A stretch of 7,532 bases of DNA. Source: JAKEGN01 sp964465665 (GTDB lineage: Bacteria > Pseudomonadota > Gammaproteobacteria > Steroidobacterales > Woeseiaceae). The position numbers were made by a program, and so were the translations under genes. Shown here piece by piece: positions 1 to 7,451 of the stretch; positions within the stretch are counted from its first letter, which is position 1, and the number at the start of each line of letters is the position of its first letter. The DNA lies in contig CAYXKM010000058.1 in NCBI GenBank assembly GCA_964465665.1, positions 1-7,532 of the forward strand. Direction: 5' to 3'. The notes below the pieces were generated by a model. That model was not told the origin of the DNA, did not search any database, and worked only from the letters and a program-made list of their open reading frames with translations.

Positions 1-181
1 CAGCAAACTGGCGTCCGGCGGCTCGCAAAAGATGTTCGCGCGTGATCGCGGGTCTTGCAGTGACCAATGCCATGCCGTCCTGCAATTGATCGCGAAAACC
101 GAAAGCACCGCTCGCCTGGTAGAAGGCGGACCTGGCCTGCATGCGGCACGACAGCGTCTGATAGAGCATCCAGCGGTTGAG
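1..181 (-). other. Start of the GH94 (alpha/alpha)6 phosphorylase barrel, cut by the window edge
   Basis: The blocks LNRWMLYQTLSCRMQARSAF (from residue 2377), YQASGAFGFRDQLQDGMALV (FRDQLQD 2405-2411) and HLLRAAGRQFA (ending at residue 2436) are the opening of the GH94 catalytic barrel. The FRDQLQD motif contributes to sugar binding in cellobiose and chitobiose phosphorylases. In known synthases this domain shortens the glucan by phosphorolysis and so controls ring size. The catalytic acid region expected next (a WWHP...RTR.SDD-like stretch) is outside the window, so activity cannot be judged. Confidence 0.9.
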
Positions 182-3100
182 CATGATGTCCATCGACCGG
201 TCGGGCGTTTCTACCTGCACGACGCCCAGTACCTCGTCCCAGTGCTCATTGACGCGTTGAAGCACGGCGTCGAGATCGGTGGTTCGATACTGCGCCAGTA
301 GCGTTCGCGCCTCATCGCCGCTTGCCGCCTCACCGAGAAAGAATACGATTTCGGCCGACTCGCCCGCCTTGAGCTCTATCGGTGCCTGCAGTGCGCAGCA
401 CGGATCGAGGCCTGCACCCGTGCGTTTCGTGAGTGCTGCTTGGCTCTTGAGAGCAGCGGGTTGATCCAGTCTTCCATGGCGTCCCAGAAACTCCCGCCGA
501 TCACCCGTCCAATCCGTTTGCCGCCCCCCGAGGTCGGCAAAAGCGACACGCGAGCCGAATGTAACGCTCCATGGATTACGCGCGAACATTGCGCCGGTGC
601 TGGAATCCATCTCGGTTACTACATGTGGCGCCGCTGCAGCACGTGTCGTCCCGAGTACCCATTCAACATAGGCCGTCACCGTCAGACGTCGCCGGCGTTC
701 CGATACATTGCGGATTGTCAGCCGGAAAATCTTGATGGGGTCGTCAAGAGGTACATAGACCAGGAGATCGAGTGCGATTCCATGCGCATTGTGCTCGAAG
801 CGGCTGTAACCCTGCCCGTGCCGGACCGAAAAGGGCGCCGTTGTACTTCGAATCGGCGACATGGTTGGCCCCCACAAATCGCCGGTGTCCTCATCGCGTA
901 CATAGAGCACTTCACCGGGCCGGTCGGTCACCGGGTCATTGGACCATTGGGTAATCTGATTTTCCCGACTGTTGACGGACCACGTGTAACCGCTGCCCTC
1001 GGTTGCGATTTGAAATCCGAATACGCGATTCGAGATGACATTGATCCACGGCGCCGGCGTTGACCGAGTTGCATCGAGGTAGGTCACATACTCCCGCCCC
1101 TCGTGTGCGAATCCACCCACGCCGTTGAAGAACTCCAGTCCACCTGGGACAGTTGCAGGTTCAGGTGGCTCAGCACGCAATGAAACCTTCGCAAAGCTCC
1201 GAGGAACGCCCGGCGACTCGCGTGCACGATCCAGTTGATCCGCAAGACTACCCCGATGACCGATGAATACCACGCGTGCGACCGAGGACAATACGGCTCG
1301 TGCTTCCTCGGCAATCAGATCCGTACGTAATACGAATACAGAGCCTCTGGCGCAGCTTGCGGAACTGGCCGGTGCAACAGGTGGTCGCGAGTGGCGCGTG
1401 CGCACCGCTGCCTCGAGTGCGAGTTGCAGGTCCTGCACATAGGAGGACCCGCGCTCATTGAGAATCACCAGATCGACGTCGAGATGCTTGAGCCGCCAGT
1501 ATTCATGAGCCCGTAACAACTGCCGAACGATACTGACGTCTTCGACATGCAAGATTTTTAGCAAAACAATCGGAATGTCGCCGGAAATGCCCTGGGTCCA
1601 TAGCGCGCTCGGCGTGCCGCCTCCGCGCTGAATGACCTCGGACGATGGTCGCATTGCTGCGCCTGCGAAAATGATGTGGCCTGCGAGACGCTGGAATAGA
1701 ATGGCCTCTTCCGGTGACACGCCCAGATGACGCAACTGCACCTGTGCTTGAGTCCATGCCAGTGTGGCGGCTCGCGAGAAGGCATAGGGATCGTGGTGCC
1801 TGTCATAAAGGTTCAGCACTTCTGCTCGGGACGATGCCACTTCTGTCCAGAAAGAGAGGCGAACAGTAGCGCCTGGTGGAACTCGCACCCGATTGCGCAA
1901 TGCGAAGATCGGATCCAGTACAGTGCCCGTTGTATTGGACAAAGGCTGACCATCCACAATGGCGGCAGGCGCATGGACCTCGCGTCCGCGGCCAAGAAAT
2001 GCCGCGCGGTCCGTTTCGAATTGCGGAGGCTGCAACACTTCGCCTTCCACGACCACGTGGTGCGCTGCCCAGATCTCCGGTTCGTCGTCGGAGCGTCGGC
2101 GGCGCGTTGCCACGAGCAGGCCCAATTCGGCCACATGCTCAGTCTGCACAAAAAGCTTCGAGAATGCCGGATGCGCTGTGTCCGCCGCCGGCGGCGCCAG
2201 CACCAGCTCGCAATACGATGTGACGTCTATGTCGCGGACCGATACGCCTGTGTTCGAGATCAACACACGGCGTACTTCTGCGTCGTCTTCCGGTGAAACG
2301 ACGACTTGCATTGTTGTAGTGATTGAGCCATCGCTGCGGTGGATTTCCGCGCGATCTTCTGCAAATGTGACCTCGAAGCTATCGGGCTCGACGCCGCAGG
2401 GCTGATACCCAGCAGACCAAACCGCGCCGGATGCCACGTCGCGGAGATAAATATAGCTGCCCGTGTCGTCACGGGTTGCGTCTTCGCGCCAGCGGGTGAT
2501 GCCGAGGTTTCGCCAGTAGCTGTAGCCAGAACCCGCGCCGGTGAGCATAACCGCATAGCGCGCATTCGAGAGCAGGTGGGTCTGCGGCGCCGAATGATGC
2601 ACGGTATGCAGGCGACGCACTTCCGGAAGCTGCGTAATGTTGATTCGTGCCGAAGTGCCGAGCTCTTCGGCTCTGGGTTGCGCGACCGATACATTTCGCG
2701 GCGTTCGCTCCTGTAACAGTAGTTCCGTCGCCTGCACCCTCGACTCCGCATGGAATCGCGCACGCATTGTGCCGTCGAACAGAACATTGGCGATTGCCAC
2801 AATCGTCATGCCCTGGTGGTGCGCCATGAATGCCTGTACGACTACGACATCCGTCCCTTGCGGCAATCGCGAGCGTGTGTAATCGAGCGCTTCGTAGAAG
2901 CCATAACGCCCAAGCGCGCCTACCTCTGCCAGCTTTGCAAAATTCTGAACTGCCGCCGAAGGATCCACCATGGTCGCGAGTGCTGTCGCGTAAGGTGCGA
3001 TGACCACGTTTTCGCCGAGCCCACGTTTGAGTCCGAGGCCCGGCACACCGAAATTCGAGTACTGGTAAGTCAGCTCGAGATCGCGGGCGCTGTACGCGGA

Positions 3101-6100
3101 TTCGGAAACACCCCACGGCAGGTCAAGCGAATCGCCATAACTGATCTGTCGGCGCACAATCAGGCGGCTCGTTTGCTCCAGCAAACTGCCGGCAGGGGCA
3201 CGCATCACGAGAGATGGCATGAGGTATTCAAACATCGAGCCGGACCAGGATATCAGAGCTGCGCCATGGCCGACCGGCGTGACCGGGCGTCCGAGCCGAA
3301 ACCAGTGGCGTGCCGGCACGTCCTCCTTGGCGATGGCAAAAAAACTGGCCAAACGCGCTTCTGATGCGAGCAAGTCATAACAACTCGGGTCGAGTGCACC
3401 CTCAGCGGCGACATATCCTATGGATAGGAGCTTGCGCTGGGAATCGAACAGGAAGTCGAATTCCATCGCGAGCGCCAACGCACGCGCGACCGTCGCGTTC
3501 GCGGTCAAGCGTTCATCCAGGCTGCGCTTTTGTTCGTCCGTCCGCAGGCAATCGATCTGCCAGCTTTCGATAGTGCGGATCGTCGCATTTGCCCAGAACA
3601 ACAAGTCGTCATACGAATCGCTTTTGGGATCGTGTTCCAGTCCTTGCACAGCTTCGAGCATGGCCTCGGCGCGCTCGGCGACGGCCAACAGCCGGCTGTC
3701 GAAATCCGCAACAGCGCGTGCAACCTCATCCAGTGCCACGACGAGCGCATCCGTTGCCCGTTCGATCTGCTGAAGCGTGATAGCCGGAACTGCCTGACTT
3801 TCGGCTAACGCCTGCAGTGCTTCGCGGGTTAGCTGGATTGCGTCATTGACGCCGGCGATTGGCGTGGCGCGTCCGCAGGGAACATCGATCCATTCCTGGC
3901 ACGTATTGGCTACAGCGATGAGATGTGCTGCAAGATTTCCACTATCGACGGAGGAGATATAGCGCGGTTCCAGAGGGCGCAGGTCACGCGTGTCATACCA
4001 GTTGTAGAAGTGGCCGCGGAACCGCTGCAGCCGCTGCATCGTCGTAAGGGTTGCTTCGATCCGATCGAGTGTCTCCGACGTGCTGGCCCAGCCGAAGTCG
4101 CGTGCGCTGATTGCAGAAAGCAGGTACAAGCCAACATTGGTTGGCGATGTTCGATGCGCCAGGACTGGATGCGGATCTTCCTGAAAATTATCCGGTGGCA
4201 GCATGTGGTCGTCTGCGGTAACGAAGGTCTCGAAGAAACGCCAGGTGCGGCGGGCGACCAGGCGCAAAGTGTGACTATCGGCATCGGACACCGGCAGGCG
4301 CCCTGCGACCAGTGGTGAAATACTGATCCACTGCGCGATCGCCGGTGCTGCAAGCCATAGAACCGCAAACGGCAACGCCAGCCACCAGGTACTACCTCCT
4401 GCCCATCCTGCGGCCAGGGCAACGATGGCGATGACGACACTCGCGCTCATATTCCGATAGACGCCCGCTACATCCGGCCTGGCACTGCGCTGCGCCTGTG
4501 CGGCCGTGACCCACTCGAGCAGATTGCGGCCGCTGACAATAAGGCGAAAAAGAGTTCGAAAGATTGCGTCTGCCATTAACCACGATTGATGCGCAAGAAG
4601 CGTGATCACCAACGCTGTCTGCGAGAGGGCAAGCCAGAGATCGCTACCGAGCGTACGCAGTTGGCCGCGCAGTGTGATGCCACGACGCCTGGGTGCAATC
4701 GCCGCCAGCACGGGCAGTAATATCGGGAATGCGATAGATGTCAGCACGAACGCCGTCCACAATAGTGCGGAATCCAACGGCAATAGCAAACCCGCCAGGA
4801 GTGCAACGACACTGGCCGGCGCCGACATCGTCCTGCGGAGATTGTCCAGCATCTTCCATATCCCGATAAGCGGCATCAATTCGCTGCCGCCGCGGGTTGC
4901 ATGACGGCGACCAAGAATCCAAGGCAACAATTGCCAGTCGCCGCGCGCCCAGCGATGGCTGCGCATGGCAGCCACGTCATATCGCGACGGAAATTCCTCA
5001 ATCACCTCGATATCCGAAACCAAACCGGCTCGGGCGAACGTGCCTTCGAACAAATCGTGACTGAGCAATGAACCGTCGGGTACCCGATCTGCGAGAGCAG
5101 ATTCAAAGGCATCGACATCGTAAATGCCCTTGCCGGCGTACGAGCCGTCACCGAACAGATCCTGATACACGTCCGCAGCCGCTGTGCCATAAGAGTCAAT
5201 GCCTGTCATTCGAGAGAAAATGCGTTGAAACATTGAGCCCTCCCTGCCAATTGGCAATGAAGGAGTGACCCGTGGTTGCAGTACACCGTAACCTTCGACA
5301 ACGCGCCCCGTTGTCCTGTCGAAAGCGGCTTGGTTGAGTGGATGTGCGAGCTTTCCGATGAGACGCCGTACTGTCTCGCGCGGTAGCCTGGTATCGGCAT
5401 CAAGCGTGACAACATAACGAACACCGGCAGGCACGGCGGGTGTTTTCCCATCGATGTTGACAAAGGTGGTGTCCGCGTCGCCGCGCAGCAAGCGGTTCAA
5501 TTCATGCAGTTTTCCTCGCTTTCGTTCCCATCCCATCCAGCGTTGCTGCCCGTCGCTCCATACTCGTCGGCGGTGGAGGAGGTGAAAGAGTGCGCTGTCC
5601 TGGACGGGGCCGTACTTAATGTTCAGCCGCGCTATGCCGTCTGCTGCGACTCTAAGGAGTACGGCGTCACCGTCAGCGTTCTCCGTTTTCGCATCATGCC
5701 AGTCCGAAAGTAATGCGAAATGAACCGCACCCTTCGATGAGGCAAGGTAGTGCACCTCCAGACGCTTGATCTGCGCTTCGATCTCGGCTGCGGTAGTCAG
5801 GAGCGACGGCACTACGACCATAGTCCTCAGCTGCGGAGGTACACCGTCACGTAACGCCAGGCCGGGCAAGATCGTTGCGCCAAACCCTCCGGTGACCCCG
5901 CGATTAACCAGCGCAACGGCGATGTCGATCGCTGGCAGCAATCCGAGAAGTGCGAGTATCGCCAGGTGCAAACTCCTGGCTCCTTGTGCATTCAGTGCCA
6001 GCAGCGGCGCCGAAAGCACGAGTATCGTCACCAGTGCGATGCAGCAGATATAGCCCGCGGGACCTATAGATGCAATGAGCCGACCAGGCCAACTTCGCAG

Positions 6101-7309
6101 CGGCGCCCGAAATCCGATGCTGCGCTCAAAGGCCGGTAGACCCGTCGCGAGCAGGTGATAGCCCGGATCGCGTCGACGGGGGTCGGGTTCACGTTCCGGG
6201 CCGTCGTCTCTGTCGCTGGCGGCAGCAATCGCGATGTGTGCGATCTCCAGCTCCGTGCGCGCAGAGCCTCGAGACAATTTCTCTATGGCGCCCCGGTAAA
6301 GGTTGCGCGTCGCAAAATCCAAATCTGCGAAATTGCTGCCGGAGCGTAGCGCCTCGTCGACAAGGCTGACGCCCTCGAAGAAATCGGCCCAATTCAAATC
6401 GGAGATCAGCCGCATACTGGTAATGATGTTGCGCACCGTCACATTGGCTGCGCCCTGTCGTTGATGCTCATCCCGAACGATGTCATCGGCTGTCGTTCCC
6501 TTAGCCACCAGTTGTTTTTCCAGCCAGACCAGGGCAGGCGTATCCTGTGGATCCTGATCCCGCAGCCGTTTGAGCAACTGCACGATGAACGCAACAGAGA
6601 AGTCTTTTCCCTTTGCATGGAGATGGATAAGCGCTGCGGGATCGGCGGCCATTCCATTAACACCCAGCAACCGGTCTGCCACATCATCGGCTTCGCACCG
6701 CGCCGCACGGCTGCTGACGACACGCTCCGCGGCGCGCCGCAGATTCTCGACCAGAACAACGCGCAGCGTGATGGCCACCGCCCACAGTTCACCGATAGTC
6801 AAGGGCTGGACCTGTTGGTAGGCGCGCAGGAATCTACACAGCGCGTCAGGATCGAAATGACTGTCGCTGTGTGCGACGTAAGCCCAGGCGATGCCGAAGA
6901 CACGGGGATAGCCTGCTAGTGGTCCGTTCGCGAGTTTCGGCAATTGTCGATAGAAGCGCGCTGGCAGGTCGTCCTGAATCTGACGAATCTGTGCTTCTAC
7001 CAGATGAAAATTGTCGATCAGCCACTCGGCGGCCGGAGTGATGGCATAGCCTTCAACCAGCGTGGCGGCCGTGCCACGATAGGCACCGAGGAGCACAGAC
7101 TCGTTTTCGTTCAACCGGGCATTGAGTGATCGATGCCTAGGCGGCTTACTGGTAACACCTTGCGCTTTCGCCAAACTTGCTGCGTGTTGCTCGAGGCGTT
7201 CAATGCTGAATAATTCTTCGCGGATAATTGCGTCGGCACGATCGGTGCCGGGATGCCATCGCGAGGTCGACGATGCCCGACCAAGGATATGCTGCAGAAC
7301 CGATCTCAC
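1..7309 (-). CDS. ndvB: Cyclic beta-1,2-glucan synthase, 5' partial gene (C-terminus beyond the window)
   Basis: Inner-membrane enzyme that makes cyclic beta-1,2-glucan from UDP-glucose. I translated the whole minus strand and found 2,436 full codons with no stop or frameshift, running off the left edge; the family is usually about 2,800-2,900 residues. In order it shows an N-terminal cytoplasmic region, two membrane helices, a GT84 transferase, further membrane helices, a GH189 cyclisation domain, two beta-supersandwich domains and the start of a GH94 barrel. Start: the frame closes upstream at TAA 7501-7499, and the conserved block IREELFSIERLEQHA begins near residue 29, so initiation must lie between them. 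GTG at 7309 is preferred because GGAGGAG ends 11 bases before it; GTG 7321 overlaps that site. The first in-frame ATG (6652, codon 220) would remove conserved sequence. No partner gene is visible. The family assignment is near certain, the exact start less so. Synonyms are chvB and cgs. Confidence 0.97.
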   Translation of the reverse strand, partial: MRSVLQHILGRASSTSRWHPGTDRADAIIREELFSIERLEQHAASLAKAQGVTSKPPRHRSLNARLNENESVLLGAYRGTAATLVEGYAITPAAEWLIDNFHLVEAQIRQIQDDLPARFYRQLPKLANGPLAGYPRVFGIAWAYVAHSDSHFDPDALCRFLRAYQQVQPLTIGELWAVAITLRVVLVENLRRAAERVVSSRAARCEADDVADRLLGVNGMAADPAALIHLHAKGKDFSVAFIVQLLKRLRDQDPQDTPALVWLEKQLVAKGTTADDIVRDEHQRQGAANVTVRNIITSMRLISDLNWADFFEGVSLVDEALRSGSNFADLDFATRNLYRGAIEKLSRGSARTELEIAHIAIAAASDRDDGPEREPDPRRRDPGYHLLATGLPAFERSIGFRAPLRSWPGRLIASIGPAGYICCIALVTILVLSAPLLALNAQGARSLHLAILALLGLLPAIDIAVALVNRGVTGGFGATILPGLALRDGVPPQLRTMVVVPSLLTTAAEIEAQIKRLEVHYLASSKGAVHFALLSDWHDAKTENADGDAVLLRVAADGIARLNIKYGPVQDSALFHLLHRRRVWSDGQQRWMGWERKRGKLHELNRLLRGDADTTFVNIDGKTPAVPAGVRYVVTLDADTRLPRETVRRLIGKLAHPLNQAAFDRTTGRVVEGYGVLQPRVTPSLPIGREGSMFQRIFSRMTGIDSYGTAAADVYQDLFGDGSYAGKGIYDVDAFESALADRVPDGSLLSHDLFEGTFARAGLVSDIEVIEEFPSRYDVAAMRSHRWARGDWQLLPWILGRRHATRGGSELMPLIGIWKMLDNLRRTMSAPASVVALLAGLLLPLDSALLWTAFVLTSIAFPILLPVLAAIAPRRRGITLRGQLRTLGSDLWLALSQTALVITLLAHQSWLMADAIFRTLFRLIVSGRNLLEWVTAAQAQRSARPDVAGVYRNMSASVVIAIVALAAGWAGGSTWWLALPFAVLWLAAPAIAQWISISPLVAGRLPVSDADSHTLRLVARRTWRFFETFVTADDHMLPPDNFQEDPHPVLAHRTSPTNVGLYLLSAISARDFGWASTSETLDRIEATLTTMQRLQRFRGHFYNWYDTRDLRPLEPRYISSVDSGNLAAHLIAVANTCQEWIDVPCGRATPIAGVNDAIQLTREALQALAESQAVPAITLQQIERATDALVVALDEVARAVADFDSRLLAVAERAEAMLEAVQGLEHDPKSDSYDDLLFWANATIRTIESWQIDCLRTDEQKRSLDERLTANATVARALALAMEFDFLFDSQRKLLSIGYVAAEGALDPSCYDLLASEARLASFFAIAKEDVPARHWFRLGRPVTPVGHGAALISWSGSMFEYLMPSLVMRAPAGSLLEQTSRLIVRRQISYGDSLDLPWGVSESAYSARDLELTYQYSNFGVPGLGLKRGLGENVVIAPYATALATMVDPSAAVQNFAKLAEVGALGRYGFYEALDYTRSRLPQGTDVVVVQAFMAHHQGMTIVAIANVLFDGTMRARFHAESRVQATELLLQERTPRNVSVAQPRAEELGTSARINITQLPEVRRLHTVHHSAPQTHLLSNARYAVMLTGAGSGYSYWRNLGITRWREDATRDDTGSYIYLRDVASGAVWSAGYQPCGVEPDSFEVTFAEDRAEIHRSDGSITTTMQVVVSPEDDAEVRRVLISNTGVSVRDIDVTSYCELVLAPPAADTAHPAFSKLFVQTEHVAELGLLVATRRRRSDDEPEIWAAHHVVVEGEVLQPPQFETDRAAFLGRGREVHAPAAIVDGQPLSNTTGTVLDPIFALRNRVRVPPGATVRLSFWTEVASSRAEVLNLYDRHHDPYAFSRAATLAWTQAQVQLRHLGVSPEEAILFQRLAGHIIFAGAAMRPSSEVIQRGGGTPSALWTQGISGDIPIVLLKILHVEDVSIVRQLLRAHEYWRLKHLDVDLVILNERGSSYVQDLQLALEAAVRTRHSRPPVAPASSASCARGSVFVLRTDLIAEEARAVLSSVARVVFIGHRGSLADQLDRARESPGVPRSFAKVSLRAEPPEPATVPGGLEFFNGVGGFAHEGREYVTYLDATRSTPAPWINVISNRVFGFQIATEGSGYTWSVNSRENQITQWSNDPVTDRPGEVLYVRDEDTGDLWGPTMSPIRSTTAPFSVRHGQGYSRFEHNAHGIALDLLVYVPLDDPIKIFRLTIRNVSERRRRLTVTAYVEWVLGTTRAAAAPHVVTEMDSSTGAMFARNPWSVTFGSRVAFADLGGRQTDWTGDRREFLGRHGRLDQPAALKSQAALTKRTGAGLDPCCALQAPIELKAGESAEIVFFLGEAASGDEARTLLAQYRTTDLDAVLQRVNEHWDEVLGVVQVETPDRSMDIMLNRWMLYQTLSCRMQARSAFYQASGAFGFRDQLQDGMALVTARPAITREHLLRAAGRQFA
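260..1135 (-). other. Second GH94-type beta-supersandwich domain of NdvB (about residues 2059-2350)
   Basis: Marker blocks are EFFNGVGGFAHEGREYV (from residue 2059), TPAPWINVISN, GSGYTWSVNSRENQITQWSN (GSGY 2105-2108), VLYVRDEDTGDLWGPTMSP (YVRD 2136-2139), RHGQGYSRFEHNAHGI, TAYVEWVLGTTR and REFLGRHGR (FLGR 2274-2277). It repeats the order of motifs of the first supersandwich copy and is the one directly joined to the GH94 barrel, so it probably forms the phosphorylase unit with it. Confidence 0.87.
1760..2641 (-). other. First GH94-type beta-supersandwich domain of NdvB (about residues 1557-1850)
   Basis: Marker blocks are SNARYAVMLTGAGSGYSYW (GSGY 1593-1596), ITRWREDATRD, YIYLRDVASGAVWSAGYQP (YLRD 1621-1624), TSYCELVLAPP, DTAHPAFSKLFVQTE, and ETDRAAFLGRGR (1765-1776). 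This is the Pfam-type glycosyltransferase-36-associated fold found at the N-terminus of GH94 phosphorylases. It is followed by a linker (about residues 1851-2058, positions 1759-1136) with LAWTQAQVQLRHLG, RPSSEVIQRG, LWTQGISGDIPIVLLKI and YWRLKHLDVDLVILNE, all normal for the family. A second copy of the fold lies downstream. Confidence 0.85.
2690..4297 (-). other. Cyclisation (GH189, glycoamylase-like) domain of NdvB (about residues 1005-1540)
   Basis: Conserved blocks in order: TWRFFETFVTADDHMLPPDN (from residue 1022), HRTSPTNVGLYLL (1052), GHFYNWYDT (1099), SSVDSGNLAAHL (1119), an alanine-rich helical stretch (about 1137-1300), YDLLASEARLASFFAIAK (about 1308-1325), SWSGSMFEYLMP (1354; Glu1361), LPWGVSESAY (Glu1403), FGVPGLGLKRGLGENVV, IAPYATALATM, RYGFYEALD (Glu1473) and MAHHQGM (1495). 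In this family the region is now classed as GH189 and closes the linear glucan into a ring by transglycosylation. The conserved glutamates are catalytic candidates; I have not assigned them to the known nucleophile and acid/base. The domain looks intact, so a cyclic product is expected. Confidence 0.88.
4322..4825 (-). other. Second membrane cluster of NdvB (about residues 829-996)
   Basis: Hydrophobic stretches fall near residues 833-848 (SVVALLAGLLLPLDS), 850-872 (LWTAFVLTSIAFPILLPVL), 890-913 (more amphipathic), 957-971 (SVVIAIVALAAGW) and 977-994 (LALPFAVLWLAAPAIA). The family block GRNLLEWVTAAQAQRS sits between the two halves. This matches the membrane region that follows GT84 in known synthases and anchors the enzyme in the inner membrane. 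The exact number of spans is not certain by eye. Confidence 0.8.
4856..5866 (-). other. GT84 glucosyltransferase domain of NdvB (about residues 482-818)
   Basis: This domain transfers glucose from UDP-glucose to build the beta-1,2 chain, on the cytoplasmic side. Visible motifs in order: RTMVVVPSLL (from residue 496); HFALLSDWHDA with Asp536; WMGWERKRGKLHELNRLLRG; the metal/nucleotide-binding DxD as VVTLDADTRLPRE (Asp637, Asp639; codons 5401-5393); GKGIYDVDAFE; LLSHDLFEG with Asp752 (codon 5056-5054); and RSHRWARGDWQ, whose R-S-H-R-W (residues 783-787, 4963-4949) fits the (Q/R)xxRW processive transferase signature. All the acidic residues expected of an active enzyme are present. The spacing agrees with the roughly 475-818 span I recall for Brucella Cgs. 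Confidence 0.95.
5900..6070 (-). other. First membrane helix pair of NdvB (about residues 414-470)
   Basis: Two hydrophobic stretches are separated by a short polar turn. The first contains CCIALVTILVLSAPLLAL (near residues 421-438) and the second LHLAILALLGLLPAIDIAVA (near 447-466). They precede the GT84 domain directly, matching the family topology in which the transferase is cytoplasmic and flanked by membrane helices. Helix limits are judged by eye. Confidence 0.8.
6074..7228 (-). other. NdvB N-terminal cytoplasmic region (about residues 28-412)
   Basis: This stretch opens with the family block IREELFSIERLEQHAASLA and continues with GAYRGTAATLVEGYAITPAAEWLIDN split over residues ~63-88, then FHLVEAQIRQI and ARFYRQLPKL, all typical of NdvB N-termini. 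It has no membrane segment. It ends in a highly charged stretch (residues ~376-395, containing DRDDGPEREPDPRRRDPGYH) just before the first membrane helix; the DPGYHL part is a usual family feature. This region has no assigned catalytic motif. In characterised enzymes the glucan chain is built attached to the protein itself, but which residue carries it cannot be seen here. Confidence 0.85.
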
Positions 7310-7320
7310 CGCGATGTCCA

Positions 7321-7327
7321 CTCCTCC
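7321..7327 (-). promoter_or_regulatory. Shine-Dalgarno sequence that decides the ndvB start
   Basis: On the minus strand the bases read GGAGGAG, a near-perfect match to the anti-SD sequence of 16S rRNA. It ends 11 bases before GTG 7309, a slightly long but workable spacing. It touches the other in-frame GTG (7321), which is therefore too close to use it. No other purine-rich site of this quality lies between the upstream stop and the conserved N-terminal block, so this site supports a GTG start at 7309. Confidence 0.7.
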
Positions 7328-7422
7328 AAGACCAGCCGGCCCGAAGGCATGTACAAGGCCAACGCTAATACTGTTGTGCGGCCGACGTTTGCCGGTAATC
7401 GGGTTCGCGTCGAGTGACCGTC

Positions 7423-7451
7423 GGTCCGGCAGCGCGCGATATTGCCGGACC
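7423..7451. repeat. Perfect 9-bp inverted repeat with 11-base spacer in the ndvB leader
   Basis: The plus strand reads GGTCCGGCA at 7423-7431 and its exact reverse complement TGCCGGACC at 7443-7451, separated by 11 bases that include a GCGCGCG run. It sits about 115 bases upstream of the GTG start. As RNA it would form a GC-rich hairpin; as DNA its arm centres are 20 bp apart, about two helical turns, which would suit a dimeric regulator. Neither strand has a T-run after the second arm, so an intrinsic terminator is unlikely. Its function is unknown; an operator or a 5'-UTR hairpin are both inferences. Confidence 0.6.

Noticed and set aside
440..1063. Plus-strand open frame of 207 codons opposite ndvB
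   Set aside because: It lies wholly antisense to a well-conserved part of ndvB (second supersandwich) and has no recognisable domain and no good ribosome binding site; long antisense frames are expected in GC-rich coding DNA.
1727..2296. Plus-strand open frame of 189 codons
   Set aside because: Antisense shadow of the first supersandwich and linker of ndvB; Cys/Arg/His-rich composition with no family resemblance.
2469..3116. Minus-strand open frame of 215 codons in another frame than ndvB
   Set aside because: It overlaps the intact, conserved ndvB frame completely and is Arg/Ala/Gly-rich without domain features; there is no sign of a frameshift joining it to ndvB.
1..3189. Shared 10-mer CAGCAAACTG at 1-10 and 3180-3189
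   Set aside because: Similarity stops after ten bases and both copies are inside unrelated coding segments; not a repeat element.
2750..3364. Plus-strand open frame of 204 codons
   Set aside because: Antisense shadow of the GH189 domain; no recognisable motif.
1..7309. Possible broken (pseudogene) ndvB, suggested by the lack of any long ATG-to-stop frame in the window
   Set aside because: Codon-by-codon translation shows one uninterrupted frame; it only seems absent because it starts with GTG and its stop lies outside the window.
7423..7451. Inverted repeat as a rho-independent terminator
   Set aside because: Neither strand has a run of T after the hairpin, and the repeat lies upstream of ndvB with no gene end next to it in the window.
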